Assembly: GCF_000264995.1 (NCBI RefSeq)
Contig: NW_006767433.1
Span: 1,148,876-1,212,875 of the forward strand
Direction: 5' to 3'
Origin: Punctularia strigosozonata HHB-11173 SS5
Lineage: Eukaryota > Basidiomycota > Agaricomycetes > Corticiales > Punctulariaceae
DNA length: 64,000 nucleotides
Shown here: positions 10,531 through 22,718 of the stretch, piece by piece
Position numbering within the stretch: position 1 is the first letter of the stretch
Layout of the letters: the number at the start of each line of letters is the position of its first letter
Position numbers and translations under genes: made by a program
Notes under the pieces: generated by a model
Seen by the model: only the letters and a program-made list of their open reading frames with translations
Told to the model about the DNA's origin: nothing
Database searches by the model: none

Positions 10531-12561
10531 TCATCCTCGTTCAGGCTTGCCATGCCGATCGCCCGCCGCAAAGTACCCGTTCCCGTTCTCGGGCTTCTCC
10601 GACGCGAGCGGCTGCTCCCGATGACGCCCGTCGCCGGTCGGGCGGGCGAACGCGTTCCGACCCTCGTGCGCGGTCACCTCCGGCCTGCCGTGTCGGTCGC
10701 CCGCCGCGACGTGCGTCTCGGCCGACGCGCCGGGGCTCGTCCCGTCGTCCGCCGCGCTCTTGTGATACCCGGGCGCGTCCTTACCCGGCGCGGGCGTCCA
10801 ATCGGTGTAGTCTCTGCGAACCTCGATATAGTCCGTCGCAAATTCGCCGATCTGGGAGTTTTTAAAAAAGGGGGAAAGGGAAAGGGTGAGGAAGGAAGGA
10901 AGGAAAAGTAGCGTCAGCGACCAGCCGAAAGAGAAATGATGTAAAAATGGGGGGGGCGGCAGATCATCTCTCACCTCGGCGTCGTCCATCCCGATATGCT
11001 CCTCCTCGACCGTCGCGCGCAGATGCAGTCCGGGTATCAAGTCGATCACCCACGCGATCGCCGCCGTCACCACGAACACGTACGCCGACACCGCGCACAC
11101 GTACGCAAACTGGATATACAGCTGCTTCCAGTTCCTGTCCAAGAACCCTCCTTGGATCGACCCGTTCACGCCGTCGAGCGCGACGACCTTGTTCGTCGCG
11201 AAGAAGCCGTTGAACAGCAGGCCGAGCGCGCCGCCGACACAGTGCTCGGCGAGGAGGTCGAGCGCGTCGTCGACGCGGAGGAAAAACTTGAGCTTGGTCG
11301 CAAAGTTGGCGACGGCGCCGACGACGAGGCCTTCGACGACGGCGGCCCAGGTGGGCACGAACCCGGACGCCGGCGTCGCGGCGACGAGTCCCGCGATCGT
11401 GCCTGAGCAAAAACCGACCATCGTCCACTTGCGCTCGATCCGCCAGTCGAGCACGCACCACACCTGTTTCCAACCGATTTGCGGGTTCAGTTTGCGAAAT
11501 AAAAATAAATAAATAAAACGTGACGGAGACCCCGATCTGGGTAGTCAGGGCAAAACAGGAAAGGGAAGGGAAGGGAAGGGGCGGAGGACGCACCATGCCG
11601 GACACGGACGCCATGATCATACTATTCCAAATCGCCGTGATCGCCCTCAGATTCGCGCCGAACGCGCTCCCGCCGTTGAACCCCAGCCAGCCGAACCAGA
11701 GCATGAACGTGCCGAGGACGACGAGCGAGACGTGGTGCGGCCGAAAGTTGAGCAGCTCCTTCTCGTGCCGCCTGCCGAGGACCCACGCGTACGCGAGCCC
11801 GCCCATCCCGGACCCGATCTCGACCGGCCCGCCGCCGGCAAAGTCGAGCACGCCCCATTTGAACGCCCAGCCGGACGAGTTCCAGACCCAGCAGGCGACG
11901 GGGGCGTAGACGAGCGTCATCCAGCAGAAGGCGAAGACCATCGCGGGGAACACGCGGCCGCGCTCCGCGAGGGCGCCTGGATGGGGGATAAAATCGTTCG
12001 TTCGTTTCAGCGGACCGAACGACGGGGAAAGGAAAGAGGGGAAGGAGACGCGCCCATGAGTATGCCGATCGTAACGCACGCAAACTCCATCTGGAAGAAG
12101 GCGTACAGAAGCTCGGGCAGCAGCGGCGTCGCGGTGCTCGCCTGGCCGCCGACGTTGCGGAGGGCAAAGTTGTGGAGGTCGCCGATGAAGCCGTTCGAGG
12201 CCGTGGGCGAGAAGGCGAGCGAGTAGCCCCAGAACCACCATTGGAAGACGCCGACCGCGTTCGCGGCGCAGACGGACCAGATCATAGACAGCGCCGATTT
12301 GCGCCGGGACAGGCCGGAGTAGAGGAACGCTGCGAGGGGGGAGGGAAGACGTGAGTCGGCGTATAGGTCATGGAGGAGGGAGGGGGGGGGCGTACCAAGT
12401 CCAGGGACCATGAACATGACCAGGGCGCCGGCTAGGATGATGAAGGCGACATCGCCGAGATTGAAGCTGGAAGGAGGTAAACCATCGCGCACACGAAGCT
12501 CGAAGACCTGCGACTCACTCGCCCAGATCGCCCGGGCTGGCGTCGCCTGTTCATGATCCAT
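10531..12561 (-). CDS. Ammonium transporter (AMT/Mep family)
   Basis: Plasma-membrane ammonium permease. Spliced blocks in order: FNLGDVAFIILAGALVMFMVPGLG (TM1), FLYSGLSRRKSALSMIW, FQWWFWGYSLAFSP, RVFPAMVFAFCWMTLVYAPVA, WGVLDFAGGGPVEI, FMLWFGWLGFNGGSAFGAN (family signature), KWTMVGFCSGTIAGLVAATPASGF, the EHCVGGALGLLFNGFFA pore helix and a last TM near 11080. The cytoplasmic tail is Gly/Asp/His-rich. The conserved Asp in VLDFAGG is present, and the second pore His is present (EHCVGG). The first pore His is replaced by Glu (PVEIGSG), as in yeast Mep1/Mep3. The start is the first ATG of the exon that runs directly into TM1. Five introns; the last (10852-10974) is 123 nt and stays open in frame. 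Confidence 0.9.
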
Positions 12562-13437
12562 GCGCCTCAACGCCACACTCTCCAGCGAAATAAAGCAAGA
12601 CCGCGCGACTCACGAGCGAAGAGGTAGCCAGCCATGGGTAGCAATGAGGAGATACGATGGTGTGCTGCTACAGTCGGAGAGGACGGGGATCGCAGGAGGC
12701 AAAACTACTTTTTATGGCGGGCACGCCGGGCGGTGGAGGAGCGCTCGACTGGCTCTGGCCCCGATTGGCCCCCTCCCCCTCTCTCCGTACGGCCGACGGG
12801 CAGTTCTGTCACCCGCCTTCGGACTTGGCTGGGGCGTGCCCTTCGACTTCCCTCCCCACACGCTCGCTCCAACTCGCCATCCTTGCGTCGTACGCACGAA
12901 AAGAGCGATCAGCAGACGCACTCTCCCTCGCTTCTAGCTCGTTGCAACCGCCCGCATTTCGTCCGCGATAAGTTCGTGATATACGGTGCGTTTTTGGGCG
13001 CTAGGAAGGACCCCGATCGGCCGTGGATGAACGGTTGAGGAAGCTCAGGAAGTGAATGGATGTCAGTCCGGAGGTTGCCGAAAGAAGGTCCTTTCGCGTG
13101 ACGTCATGTCACGCTCCCTGCACGACGACGAATGAGAACCACCACCATACGACAAGACTAGATCGTATATCACTACTGTTACAAAGTAACATAGCAGAAA
13201 AACAGACGACGAGACCAAGCATACGCATTCGACAACAACAAAGCCATAACCGCGCAACCCAAATCCCTGATTACATGTTTCCCAACCTTGCACTCCACCA
13301 AAGCCAGAGCCAAATCATATCGCTGCGGGGGTGACGTACGAAATTCAATTCCATCGCCAAGGGGCACCCAGTTTTCCCTCCCGGTACGTCCCCACTCGTC
13401 CATACGCTCGAGGTGCGAAGAAACTTTAGGCTCTCTT
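12562..13437. promoter_or_regulatory. Upstream region of the ammonium transporter, otherwise empty
   Basis: Several overlapping open frames in different phases exist, but none has family-like sequence, so they are probably chance frames in GC-rich DNA. One GATA-type core (CGATAAG, near 12967) lies about 400 bp upstream of the transporter start. GATA factors are the usual nitrogen regulators of such genes in fungi, but one core alone is weak evidence. Confidence 0.4.
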
Positions 13438-16366
13438 CTATTCTTCGTCCGGGCTGTCGAGCCGCGCATCGTCGTCGCCCACGCGCCACATCCAAAACGG
13501 GCCCGCGGGATCACCTGGCAATGCGACTCAACGTCAGCGCCCGGTTCCTTCGGAGCAGGGGGGGGGGGAGCGCGCGTTCAAGGGACAGATACCGCGACGC
13601 AATGCTTGGATAGATCAAAAAAATAGACGCACCGTTCTCGTGCGACGCGCCCCAGGCGCCGATGACGCCCATCGCGCTGCACACCCCGCCGAGCTGCACG
13701 CCTTCCGAGCTACCGACCCCCCAATGCGCCGTCAATGTCTGTCCAAAAAAAAACGAGGGAAAAAAAAACAGGTATCAGCAACTCACCTCCACTGCGCCTG
13801 ACCGTTCACGTTCGACGACTTGTGAAGCTGCCCGTGAACAAACGGATATAATCCCATCACGGCCGGATCGCGAAAACGCGGGAAAACGCAAAATGTGCCG
13901 GAGGGGGGGGACGAAAACGAGTCCACGGAACGTAATCGCAATGCAAAACAAGGAGAGGGAGGAAAAAGAAAATCGTGAGGAACCGAACCGACAAAAGAGC
14001 GCGAGGCAGGGTTGACAAAAACGAAGCGTGGACTCACCCAACTCCACCGCACGGCGCCGTCCTTTGCCATGCGCACGTACCCGTTCACGGTCGCCTCGTT
14101 CCCGTTCGAGCCCGCCGACACACCCGAGAACTTGATCGGGGGATAACCTGATCAAAGACAATTCAGAACCTTCACCCTTCGGCGAGGACGGAGCACAAGA
14201 AAAAGAGGAGGGGGGGGGGTGGTTTCGAAGCTCACCGATGGGATACACTTCCCCGAGGCTATCCGGGTCCCAGTCGAGGTCGACAGAGAGCTGCATCACG
14301 ATCTGCCTCGTCGCCTCCATAAACTGCGAATCCTCGAAAAACCCCGGGTCGCGCGGTCCGCTCATCGTGGTGGAGTACTGGTTGAACAACATCTTGAGCA
14401 ACACACATCCAGCGCTAAGACAAGACATCGCAAGATAACAAGGCTCACGTTGAATGCTAGAATGGCAAAAGGGGAATAGAACGGCGCGTGAGCTCGAGCC
14501 AGATCCAGATCCAGAAAAAGGAGAAGAGAAGAGACCCACCATACAGATCCCGATAATCCATAAAACACACGAACCGCTTCCACCTTCCCCCGACGCCCGC
14601 CCAGTCCCTCGCTCCCCCCCGCGCACCGAGCACCAGCCCACCTCCTCCACTCGCCTCCCCTCCGCCGCTCGCCGAATCAAACTCCCAGCTCTGCTTCCCC
14701 TTCCCTTTATCTCGACTCTTCCCTTCCACCTCGCCCGCACCTACACCGTCGTCGACGGCGGTGCCAGAAAGGACGAGCGACGCGGGAGCGGGAGCAAGGT
14801 GCGCCGTGCCCGGGGCCGAGTACGCGCGCGCCGCGTCGAACCCGGTCGGGGGCCGGTTCGCGCGCCAGAGGTCCGGCAGGTCGCGCAGGTTGAGCGCGAT
14901 GACGGTGATCATCGCTTCGACGTGGATCCAATTGACCGAGCCTTTAATTCAAAAAAAAAAAAAAGCGGACCGCCGGGTCGCTGGTCAGCGTGAAGAAAAT
15001 CGCAGAACGGCGAAGAAGGAAAAAATAACGCACCGTCCGCGTTGAACGGCCCGTAGTTGTTCTCGGCGGTGTAGTGACGGAGGTCGTATACGAAACATCG
15101 TGCGCGGACGCGCACGGCCCTCAGCGCGCGACGCAGGCGCTGCGCGAGCACGAACCTCTGCCGGGTCTCCTCGATCTCCGTAGCCTGGGCAGCGCTCTCC
15201 GCCGAGGACGATGATCCAGCCGTAACGGTGATAGTCCTAGACGTGGACGCGGCGTGCTCGGCGAACGCGCCCGGCGGGGGCGGCATAAAGATCGTGAACG
15301 CGCTCGTGACCTCGCCGCCCTCGATCTCGTCCCAGTTCAGGTTGAGGTTGGTGATGTCGACGACGCCGGGGCCCTGCGCGACCTGGTTCTGGATGGCGGC
15401 CCAGTCGATTCCACCAGCGCCGTTGTCGTTCTCGCCGGGTTGGTAGATCGGGATCGGGACGGGCACGGCATCGTCGTCGTTGTCGCCGTCGTCGTTGTCG
15501 TCGTGATGATTTCCCGGGTTCGCATCCAAGTGCCATACGCGCACCGTGCCCCCCGCATTATGCTGTGGGCCTTCGTTGTCGCCGCCCTCGACGTTGCCAT
15601 CCTCAACTTCTTCTCCACCACGTATGCCCCCATCCCCCTCGACTTCTTGCCCGCCCAAGATATCGCCATCCTCGATGTCCATATTTCCCTCTTCCTCTTC
15701 ACCCTCACACTCTTCCTCGCTCTCTTCCTCGCTCTCTTCCTCGCCCTCCGAGTCGCGGCCATGTCCGGGCACAACTGTAAACAGCATCGCCGGCCCGGGC
15801 CCTAAATCCTCCCTCGTGCGGCGTTCCAGCTTATCCTTCTGATCGAGCTCAAACGCGAGCGCGAGGTACGCCCGAAGTTGCATCACGTCCTGGTTGTACC
15901 GCAGCGACGGGCTGTCGAGCACGTATCCCTCCCTCTCTCTTTGCTTTTGAAGGGTCTCCGTAACCCATCGCGTGTTGAGCGACGGCTCCGCGTAGTACTC
16001 GGTGCGCACAGGCGGGGCCTCGCGCAGCGCCTGGAGGAATACGGCCGGGTCCGGGCGGAGTTCGGCGGCGACGCGCGCCTGGAGCGCCGCCTTCCAGTCG
16101 TATCCCCCCGAAGCTGTTGCAGAGGCAGAGGTGGAATCGGGGTCGCTGGGGAAGACGGGCGGCGGGACGGCGCGGCGGGGGTCGTCGAAGCGGGCGAGGA
16201 AGAGCTGGCGCCAGAGGAACTGGTCGCCGGCGGCGTAGACGAGCGCGTGGGCGGCGCGGCAGGTCTGGGCGAAGGCGGCGACGGACTGAGGGGCGAGGAA
16301 GGCGAGGGTGTGCTCGGTGAGCTCGGGCGGAATGGGCAGCGGGCTGTATGGCGATGGCGAGAGCAT
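13438..16366 (-). CDS. Large F-box protein with an acidic middle
   Basis: The N-terminal exon (16366 to about 15040) opens with an F-box-like segment: PIPPELTEHTLAFLAPQSVA followed by FAQTCRAAHALVYAAGDQFL, the fold that docks on Skp1 in SCF ubiquitin ligases. It is followed by LWRQLFLARFDDPR, a very acidic run of Glu (residues about 215-250) and an Asp/Asn run. Later exons encode VEAMITVIALNLRDLPDLWR, SWEFD, WKRFVCFMDYRDLYG, EATRQIVMQLSVDLDWDP, GYVRMAKDGAVRWSW, MGLYPFVHGQLHKSSNVNGQ, VQLGGVCSAMGVIGAW and, after a final splice, DPAGPFWMWRV with the stop at 13438. The C-terminal half looks like a conserved domain of basidiomycete F-box proteins rather than LRR or WD repeats. Its substrate is unknown. 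At least six introns. Confidence 0.8.
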
Positions 16367-17471
16367 CGTTCGCGTTTTCCGGCGCTTCGAGCTTGACTGC
16401 GGCTAGGAATTATTGTAGCAGACGGCCCACCAAAGCTTTAACGAGGGCGAGAGAAGGGCGAGGGTTATATACTAGCGTCAATTGGCGGAAGTTGGACACG
16501 ATAAGTGTGGGGCCGCTAGTGCTGCTTGCTGCTGATATGAGGCCACGGCGTGCCCGATTACCACATCGGCGAAGATTTTTCGGATGCGAGGCGGGGTTGC
16601 TATCGTGCAGCGTGTCGACGGCGCTTGTCAAGATCGAGCTTAGCGTCGTCTGCAAATCGTATGTTTTGTTATCGCCCTCAATGTAGTCAGAGAACGACGA
16701 TATGACGTCGCTCTCAGCCACGCAACTACTCGAGCGTGCTGCTCACGCACAATCTTTGCGACTTACTATCATATTATGGAATGCATCACACCTCCCAGTT
16801 ACACACTGTGGATCTCGACATGTTCCGATCGAGTGGGTGACATCAATCATCGCTGAGGCGCACGGTCTCGTCTCCGAAACCTCGTCGCGTGTCGTCCTCG
16901 AGACCCGCTTATAACGGGCCCGGACCGGTCCTGCTAGCCTCGTTGGCAGACCTCACATGCTTGAAGGAATATTTGAAGGAGAACAAAGGAGGCGCATACA
17001 CGTCAAGAACCAATATTGACGAAGATACTGTGCATCTATCCCTAATGCAACATCATCCGACATCCGTCGTTTCCGAGGATGCTATCAGACCAATCCGTTT
17101 GCGTCCTCATAGCCCTACCGTGCATAAGAACCATCGTCGTCGGTCCTTTTCCATGCCCCAAAGCTGAAACAAGGCCTGGCCGTGGGCGTACGCTGATCGA
17201 GAAACGTTCCGATTCGTGGCGAGCTGGGAAATCACGTCCTCCGTTCCTTTAGCATTCGGTTTACTCGCGGTGCATCTACTCGAACGTGGTATCATGAAGG
17301 GACTGGCAACTAGGTGCCCATCCTCGCGATTGGCCCACCAGCTGTCGCAACACGGGTCAATAACACCACCTCCGGGGGCTGTTCGAGTACACATCCTCGC
17401 ATCTTGTTTGGGATCCTGCCAGCCTAGGCACGCAGGAAGAAAGTACCCTCAGCCACTATCGTCATCCCCCG
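16367..17471. other. Intergenic region with weak ORFs only
   Basis: About 1.1 kb between two minus-strand genes. A 103-codon open frame on the minus strand (16721-16410, beginning MAESDVISSFSDYIEG) has no recognised domain or signal peptide and may be chance. Nothing else was identified. Confidence 0.4.
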
Positions 17472-18592
17472 TCAGTACACGCTACTCCTGGTGATTGGTA
17501 TCGGAGGCCGACCTGTGAACGCCTTTCCTCTCAGCTTGACGCGGCCCTCTTCTCTGCCCGATTTACCGTCCCACACCGCACGTACCTCCCCGCCGCGCTG
17601 GAGACTGCCTTGCGTAGCCCGGAGCTCGAACTCCTCGACCGCCAATTGGCCTAGCAGGCAAGCTCGAATGAGGACGATGTTCGAAGAGGCGTGAATGGAT
17701 ATTTCGGACTCACCTCCCGACGCGGCGATGATTTGCGGTACGAAGAACGCCGCAAGGGTGCAATGGGCCGAGCCCGTGACGGGATCTTCAGGCATGCCGT
17801 CCGCCGGAGAGAACATGCGGGAGTGTATATGCGGTCCCGTCCCCTCCAGTTCCGTCGAGAGCAAAGTCGTCAGGATCACCCCGCGCGGCGTCCGAATACG
17901 AGCCTAGCACCATCGTTTAAGTCAACACACAACAACGGAAACAGACGCGCGGAGAGGAGGCAATCGCCAAGTTACCAGCGGCCCTTCATTGACTCTCAAC
18001 TCTGCGAGGTGGACGCCCTCGACGAGCTGGAGCTCGAGGACCGTATCCAGTCGTCCCTGGACCGCCCTCTTCAGCGTCGCCAGCCCGCCTAGCGCCTCCT
18101 CCACCGTCTCCGCCAACGGGTCAAACACGCCCTCGCCCGGGGCGCTGCCGATCTCCAACAGGTCGTCCGCCGGCAGGTCCAACTCGACACGGTCGCCCAC
18201 CTTCTCCGCCGTCAACGTGCCCGCGAGCGTCTCGAACTCGTATTTCGCCGGACCCGCAGGAGTTTGGGAGAACAGGACGTGCGCGGTCGCGAGCGTGGCG
18301 TGGCCGCAAAAATTCTCTTCGTCGAGGGGCGTGTACCAGCGCAGCCGGTACACGGACTCGGACAGCACCGGGCAGTCGAGCACGGCGAAAGCCGTTTCGG
18401 CAAGGTTAATCTCGCTGAAGCGGGAAGTAACGAGTTTATTCACGGCGTTTTGAATGGCGCGTACCGTGCGATCTCCTGCATCACGTCCGTAGGGAGGATT
18501 TCGGGCGTGATGACCACGCCTGCGGGATTGCCACGGAATGGAGCGTCCGCGAAGACGTCGACGATGCTGTATTCGAGCGTGTTGGTAGACAT
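17472..18592 (-). CDS. PhzF-family epimerase/isomerase
   Basis: PhzF-like proteins share a diaminopimelate-epimerase fold and move protons on small substrates; the fungal substrate is unknown. Exon 1 begins MSTNTLEYSIVDVFAD, continues PFRGNPAGVVI and is cut after MQEIA. Splicing joins it to REINLAETAF, which carries the conserved catalytic Glu. Further family blocks are RWYTPLDEENFCGHATLA, then across the second intron RGVILTTLLSTELEG, FSPADGMPEDPVTGSAHCTL and, after a third intron, a C-terminal segment with GSLQRGGEVRAVW and VKLRGKAF. All are in the family order and the length is normal (about 300 residues). It shares an intergenic region with the divergently transcribed dienelactone hydrolase. 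Confidence 0.9.
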
Positions 18593-19218
18593 AGTCGCAC
18601 GTTGGTGTAGATAGAATGCGCAGTTGGCTGTTGCATGCTTTGTTATGTAGTCGGATCGTACCGAGTCATATAACCCGAGTCGGCAGCTTGACCAAACGTG
18701 CCTTGTTCCCAAACAGTAGTACTTCATTAGAGTCGAATGCTAGCGCACATACACGGAGGAAGGTACAGATAAGCGGAGGCTGTTGCTATTGTGGACCTTT
18801 CTGGCCGGAAGAAAATGCAGATGAAGATGTACGAGCCGCATAGTCAAGCACCTGCCCTCTCGAAGCGATGCTCCAAGGCTGGCGGGCGCTCCGGCTTAAT
18901 TGAGCACGTCTTCCGTCTCCCCTCGCCCAGCATACCCTCACGCAAGTCAAGTCATCGAGAGAGTTGCGCTGCCGTGCATTAGCAGAGAGCGACGCCGTGG
19001 TGAGGGTTGTGAATGAAAAACCATACGGTGGGAGTTTCTCGCCTATAACGAGTGCTCGGCTGACCACGTTGCCGGTAGCTGACCTCAGATCCCTGACCAT
19101 GACGTCGGCGCATATGCACCCAGCGATCTTTCAGCAAGTGAGGTTCCCAAGCGCAACTGGTTGGGTGCATAAGGCGGGGGGCCGATCATGATAAGCCGAG
19201 GATAATAGATTTCAGGAG
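18593..19218. promoter_or_regulatory. Bidirectional promoter region, PhzF / dienelactone hydrolase
   Basis: The two flanking genes diverge from this 626-bp stretch. Only chance open frames were seen. No clear regulatory element could be assigned. Confidence 0.45.
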
Positions 19219-20338
19219 ATGCTCACCCGCCTCCGCTCTCTTGCTCACCGTTTCAACGTTAAGAAAACCTCGACAGCGTCGAAGAGGATGTCTACCACCG
19301 TCCACAACACCAACAAGGCGTGCTGCACCATCCCCCCGGTCAAGTCCGACTACACGCCCAAGGGCTCGTACGCGTCCTATGGCGGGTACGATAAGGTGTA
19401 CGTCACCGGCCCGTCGTCGAGCGAGACCGCCGTCGTCTGTGTCTACGATATATTCGGGTGAGCGGTGGAAGCTATCGCGTGCGGGGTTGCTTCATCGCTG
19501 ATCTCCGTCGCCGTGAAGGTTCAAGCCCCAAACTCAGCAGGGCGCCGACATTGTCGCGGATGAGCTGAAGGTCAAGCTCGTCATGCCCGACTTCTTCGAG
19601 CCGTCCGAGCCCTGGCCGGCCGACAAGTTCCCGCCCGCGAACGAGGAAGAGGGCAAGAAGCTGCAGGAGTTCTTCGGCGGGCCCGCCAACCCGGCGAAGA
19701 GCGTCGCCGGGCTCAAGAAGGTCGCCGAGGCGCTCAAGGCGGACGGCGCGAAGAAGGTCGTCGCGTACGGATTCTGCTGGGGTGCGTGCATGTTTTCCTA
19801 TGGGGAATGTTGTTCGTGAAGCGAGCCATTGGATCAATGCTAGGCGGCAAGGTCACCATTCTCGCTGGCTCCGGCGAGACCCCCTTGGACGCCGTCGCCG
19901 CCGTGCACCCTGCGTAAGCAATATCTGGATCAGTACTAGCGATAAGATCTCACGCGTTCTGCGATGCAGGATGCTCTCCGCCTCGGACGCCGAAGGCCTC
20001 TCGGTCCCGCTCGGTCTTTACCCATCGAAGGATGAGGACGAAGCTGAGGTCAGTGCATACTCTTTCGGCGATCTTCATGCGCCTTCATACGGCACTTCAG
20101 TACAAGAAGATGCTCGAGGTCATCTCCAGCAAGCCCTTCGCGGCCAAGAACGACACCAAGCACTACACGAACATGTTCCACGGCTGGGCTGCCGCTCGCG
20201 CGGACCTCGATAACGAAGAGAACAAGAAAGAGTGCGTATATACTTGTCTTCCGGTCAATACTCGGACGCTGACCCTCGCGTTGCAGATTCGAGGACCTGT
20301 ACTCGAGGTTGATTGAGTACATCAAGCAGGCGGTCTAA
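19219..20338 (+). CDS. Dienelactone hydrolase family protein
   Basis: Alpha/beta-hydrolase of the dienelactone hydrolase family, whose members open lactone rings in aromatic breakdown. In fungi many act on unknown esters. Blocks after splicing: CCTIPPVKSDYTPKGSY, AVVCVYDIFG then FKPQTQQGADIVADEL, VKLVMPDFFEPSEPWPADKF, KKVVAYGFCWG joined to GKVTILAG, LDAVAAVHPAMLS, VPLGLYPSKDEDEAE and NMFHGWAAARADL. The Cys in GFCWGG is the nucleophile, and the His in FHGW completes a Cys-Asp-His triad. It ends LIEYIKQAV. About five introns. A second in-frame ATG about 24 codons in (MSTTVHNTNK) is a possible alternative start; the longer start adds a basic N-terminus that might target mitochondria. Confidence 0.9.
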
Positions 20339-20497
20339 GCGCAGGTCTCAAGGGCGATATGCGGATTAATGTTCGTACGTAGTGCGGACCTGGCGGTGTA
20401 ATATTATGTCCATCATAAGCAAATGTATACAAGGTTCCCAGAAGACGAAGGCCAAAGCAGCGAAAATTACATCAGAGCAGATTAAATGCGACTTTCT

Positions 20498-22610
20498 CTA
20501 GCAGTCCCAACCATAAACGAACTCCGTCTTGCTCTCCACCGCAGTCGATTCCGTTTCAACATCTCCTTCGACGGACCAGCCCTCGGGTGGTGAGCATATG
20601 CCGCCACCGAATTTTTCGTTGAGCAGGAGATCGACTACGTTCCGCGCCGAGATGGTCTCCGTCTCCATCGTCGAGATGAAGCTATAAATTTTTTGAGAGG
20701 TCAGCCTTGAGTAGAATCGCAAATGCGGGAAGGCGAAGCGTACGGCTCAAACGCGTTCACGTAGTAGAACCCGTCGCCGAGCTTGATGGGCGGGAAGACG
20801 GCCGTGGGCGTGAGCACGGGGTACGCGTCCCACTGTGGAGGTTGCGAGTCAGTGTTGAACGCAAGATGGACGAATCGGCCACTACCTCGTGTTTATACAC
20901 CCACCCCACCTTACCCTCGAAAACCGTCTCCAACCATGCTCCATCCACCTCCTTCTCCGAAAAGATCTTCACTACATACTCCTCCACCTCCTTCCCGTCC
21001 ACCTCGAGCGTCCGGATCGGCCGCTGGTACGCCAGCGAGTTGAATTCCGGTGCTTTCCCCCCGCTGCGCGCGCCCTCCGCCGTGGTCAGGATAGTCTTCG
21101 GGACGGGGTGTCCATGGGGGAGGTTGAAGTAGGTCGCGTTCGGGTAGCGGGCGGTGGTGGTGAGGAGGGTGACGTGCAGGTGGAGGTAGGGCTGCGGATG
21201 GATCTGTGACGCAAGGGAGGACGGGGCGAGCGCAATGCCCGTCTGGGGAAAGGGCGCAGCAAGGATGATGCCGGCGTAGTCTCGCGAGGCGCCGCGAACG
21301 GTGGTGAGCGTCCATGTCCCCGAGGGCGTTTTGGAGATGCTTTGGACCTGAAAGTTAGGAAGGCGGCGTGAGGTCAACGGCGGATAGGGTCGGTGCTATG
21401 GAAGGCTTACGGTCGTGTCGAGATGCACTTCGGCTCCGGAGGCGGACAAGAAGCGCTCGTATATTTGCCAGTTGCCGCCCGTGACGCTGGACGCGCCGGA
21501 CGCGGCGAGGGAAACGGTGCCTCCCAGGCCATGAATGTGGTCAACGTCCTACATTTGCTGTCAGCAGGGGAAAAACAGGCAAGCGAGAGGCGCGAACAGT
21601 GTGCTGACCTGTCCGTAGTTCACTCGTGTAGCGGCTTCGATAATCTCGCGGGAGAACTTCTTGGAGATGCCCTGCACGTCGAAATACTCGGCAGTCGTGC
21701 GAGCCGCCAATCCTGGTGAAGTCGCGCGTAAGCGGGATCGTAGGGGGGGTTCCAAAGTCAAGGAGAGATTGACCTGTCCATGATAACTGGGTCGCGAGTT
21801 CGGCTATGGTGGTCCAGCGAGGGGGTGTCGCCTGGTAGAACTCGAGGAACCGCTTGACAAGATCTTGAACGCTGTAGGCAGTATTTGAGCGGTCACAACG
21901 GGGACGAGAGGATTGGCTGGCGTACATATCACGAGTACGTTTCGGTGCAGTGTAGCCGTACCGCCAGAGCATGTGGGCCGTGTCGAACCAGGAGGAAATG
22001 CCTTTGCCGCTGCCCATCTATGAGCACGGAATCGTCAACGCGTGCTAAAGATGATGATGGTGTTATAGCACTCACCACGAATCTGAATCTCTCTCCATCC
22101 CAAATGCCGTTCTTACTGTCATCGTCGCCGTTCGTGAAGTCATACCTGGTAAGGTTGAACTCCTCTGTAGCCCGCCAGAGATTCTTATTCGCCTCCACAA
22201 ATACGGAAGCTCCAAGCTCAATCGGCCTCAGTGACGTATCGTTGTACGGGTGTATGGTCGTGCTTCCTACAATGGACATTTGGTCTCAGCCACGTACCGC
22301 CGGACGCGTATGCATCGCCGAACGTACTTCCGCCAACGTGACTATTCCGCTCATACACGTCCACTTCCACGTCCAAACCCCATCGTTCCTTCGCCTTGCT
22401 GATCCAAAAGGCGGCGCTCGACCCACCGGCACCGGCACCCACGATGGCTATTCTCGGAGTAACGTTCACTGGCTCGGACTCGAGAGTGTGCTGGACATCC
22501 GTAGGATTGCTGAAGAACGGCAGGCGAAAGGGGAGCTGGAAGGCGTTGACTGCGGATGAGGTTGCCAACAAGGCTATAGCTAGCAGGGACTCCGTTGACC
22601 GAACAAGCAT
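20498..22610 (-). CDS. Prenylcysteine lyase / oxidase, copy B
   Basis: Paralogue of the copy at 8257-10274, in opposite orientation. The chosen ATG starts a signal peptide (MLVRSTESLLAIALLATSSA). The FAD motif is in RIAIVGAGAGGSSAAFWI. Family blocks include LRPIELGASVFVEANKNLW, ISKKFSREIIEAATRVNYGQ, YLHLHVTLLTTTARYPNAT, KVGWVYKHE joined to WDAYPVL, and FISTMETETISARNVVDLLL. It ends in GWDC like copy A. About nine short introns, at positions matching copy A where both are clear. It is convergent with the dienelactone hydrolase (160 bp apart). Copy B is less GC-rich than copy A, so the duplication is probably not recent. Confidence 0.9.
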
Positions 22611-22718
22611 CTTGCCAACTTTGACTATAGTAGGTCCGAGTCCGCTTAAGCACCAAGTGAAGCTTCGCAGGAGGTATAAGCTACTTGCTATTACTGTAGT
22701 CTTTCTGAAACTTCTCAC

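Noticed and set aside
12634-13038. Overlapping plus-strand open frames of 100-134 codons upstream of the ammonium transporter
   Set aside because: All three phases are open because the DNA is GC-rich. None has family-like sequence, a signal peptide or splice partners.
15228-15842. Ser/Pro-rich and hydrophobic frames opposite the acidic region of the F-box gene
   Set aside because: They are the antisense reading of the Glu/Asp codon runs, which gives artificial Ser/Pro or Leu/Phe runs.
8257-20338. Secondary-metabolite gene cluster including PhzF and dienelactone hydrolase
   Set aside because: There is no polyketide synthase, peptide synthetase, terpene synthase or cluster regulator. The neighbours are unrelated functions.
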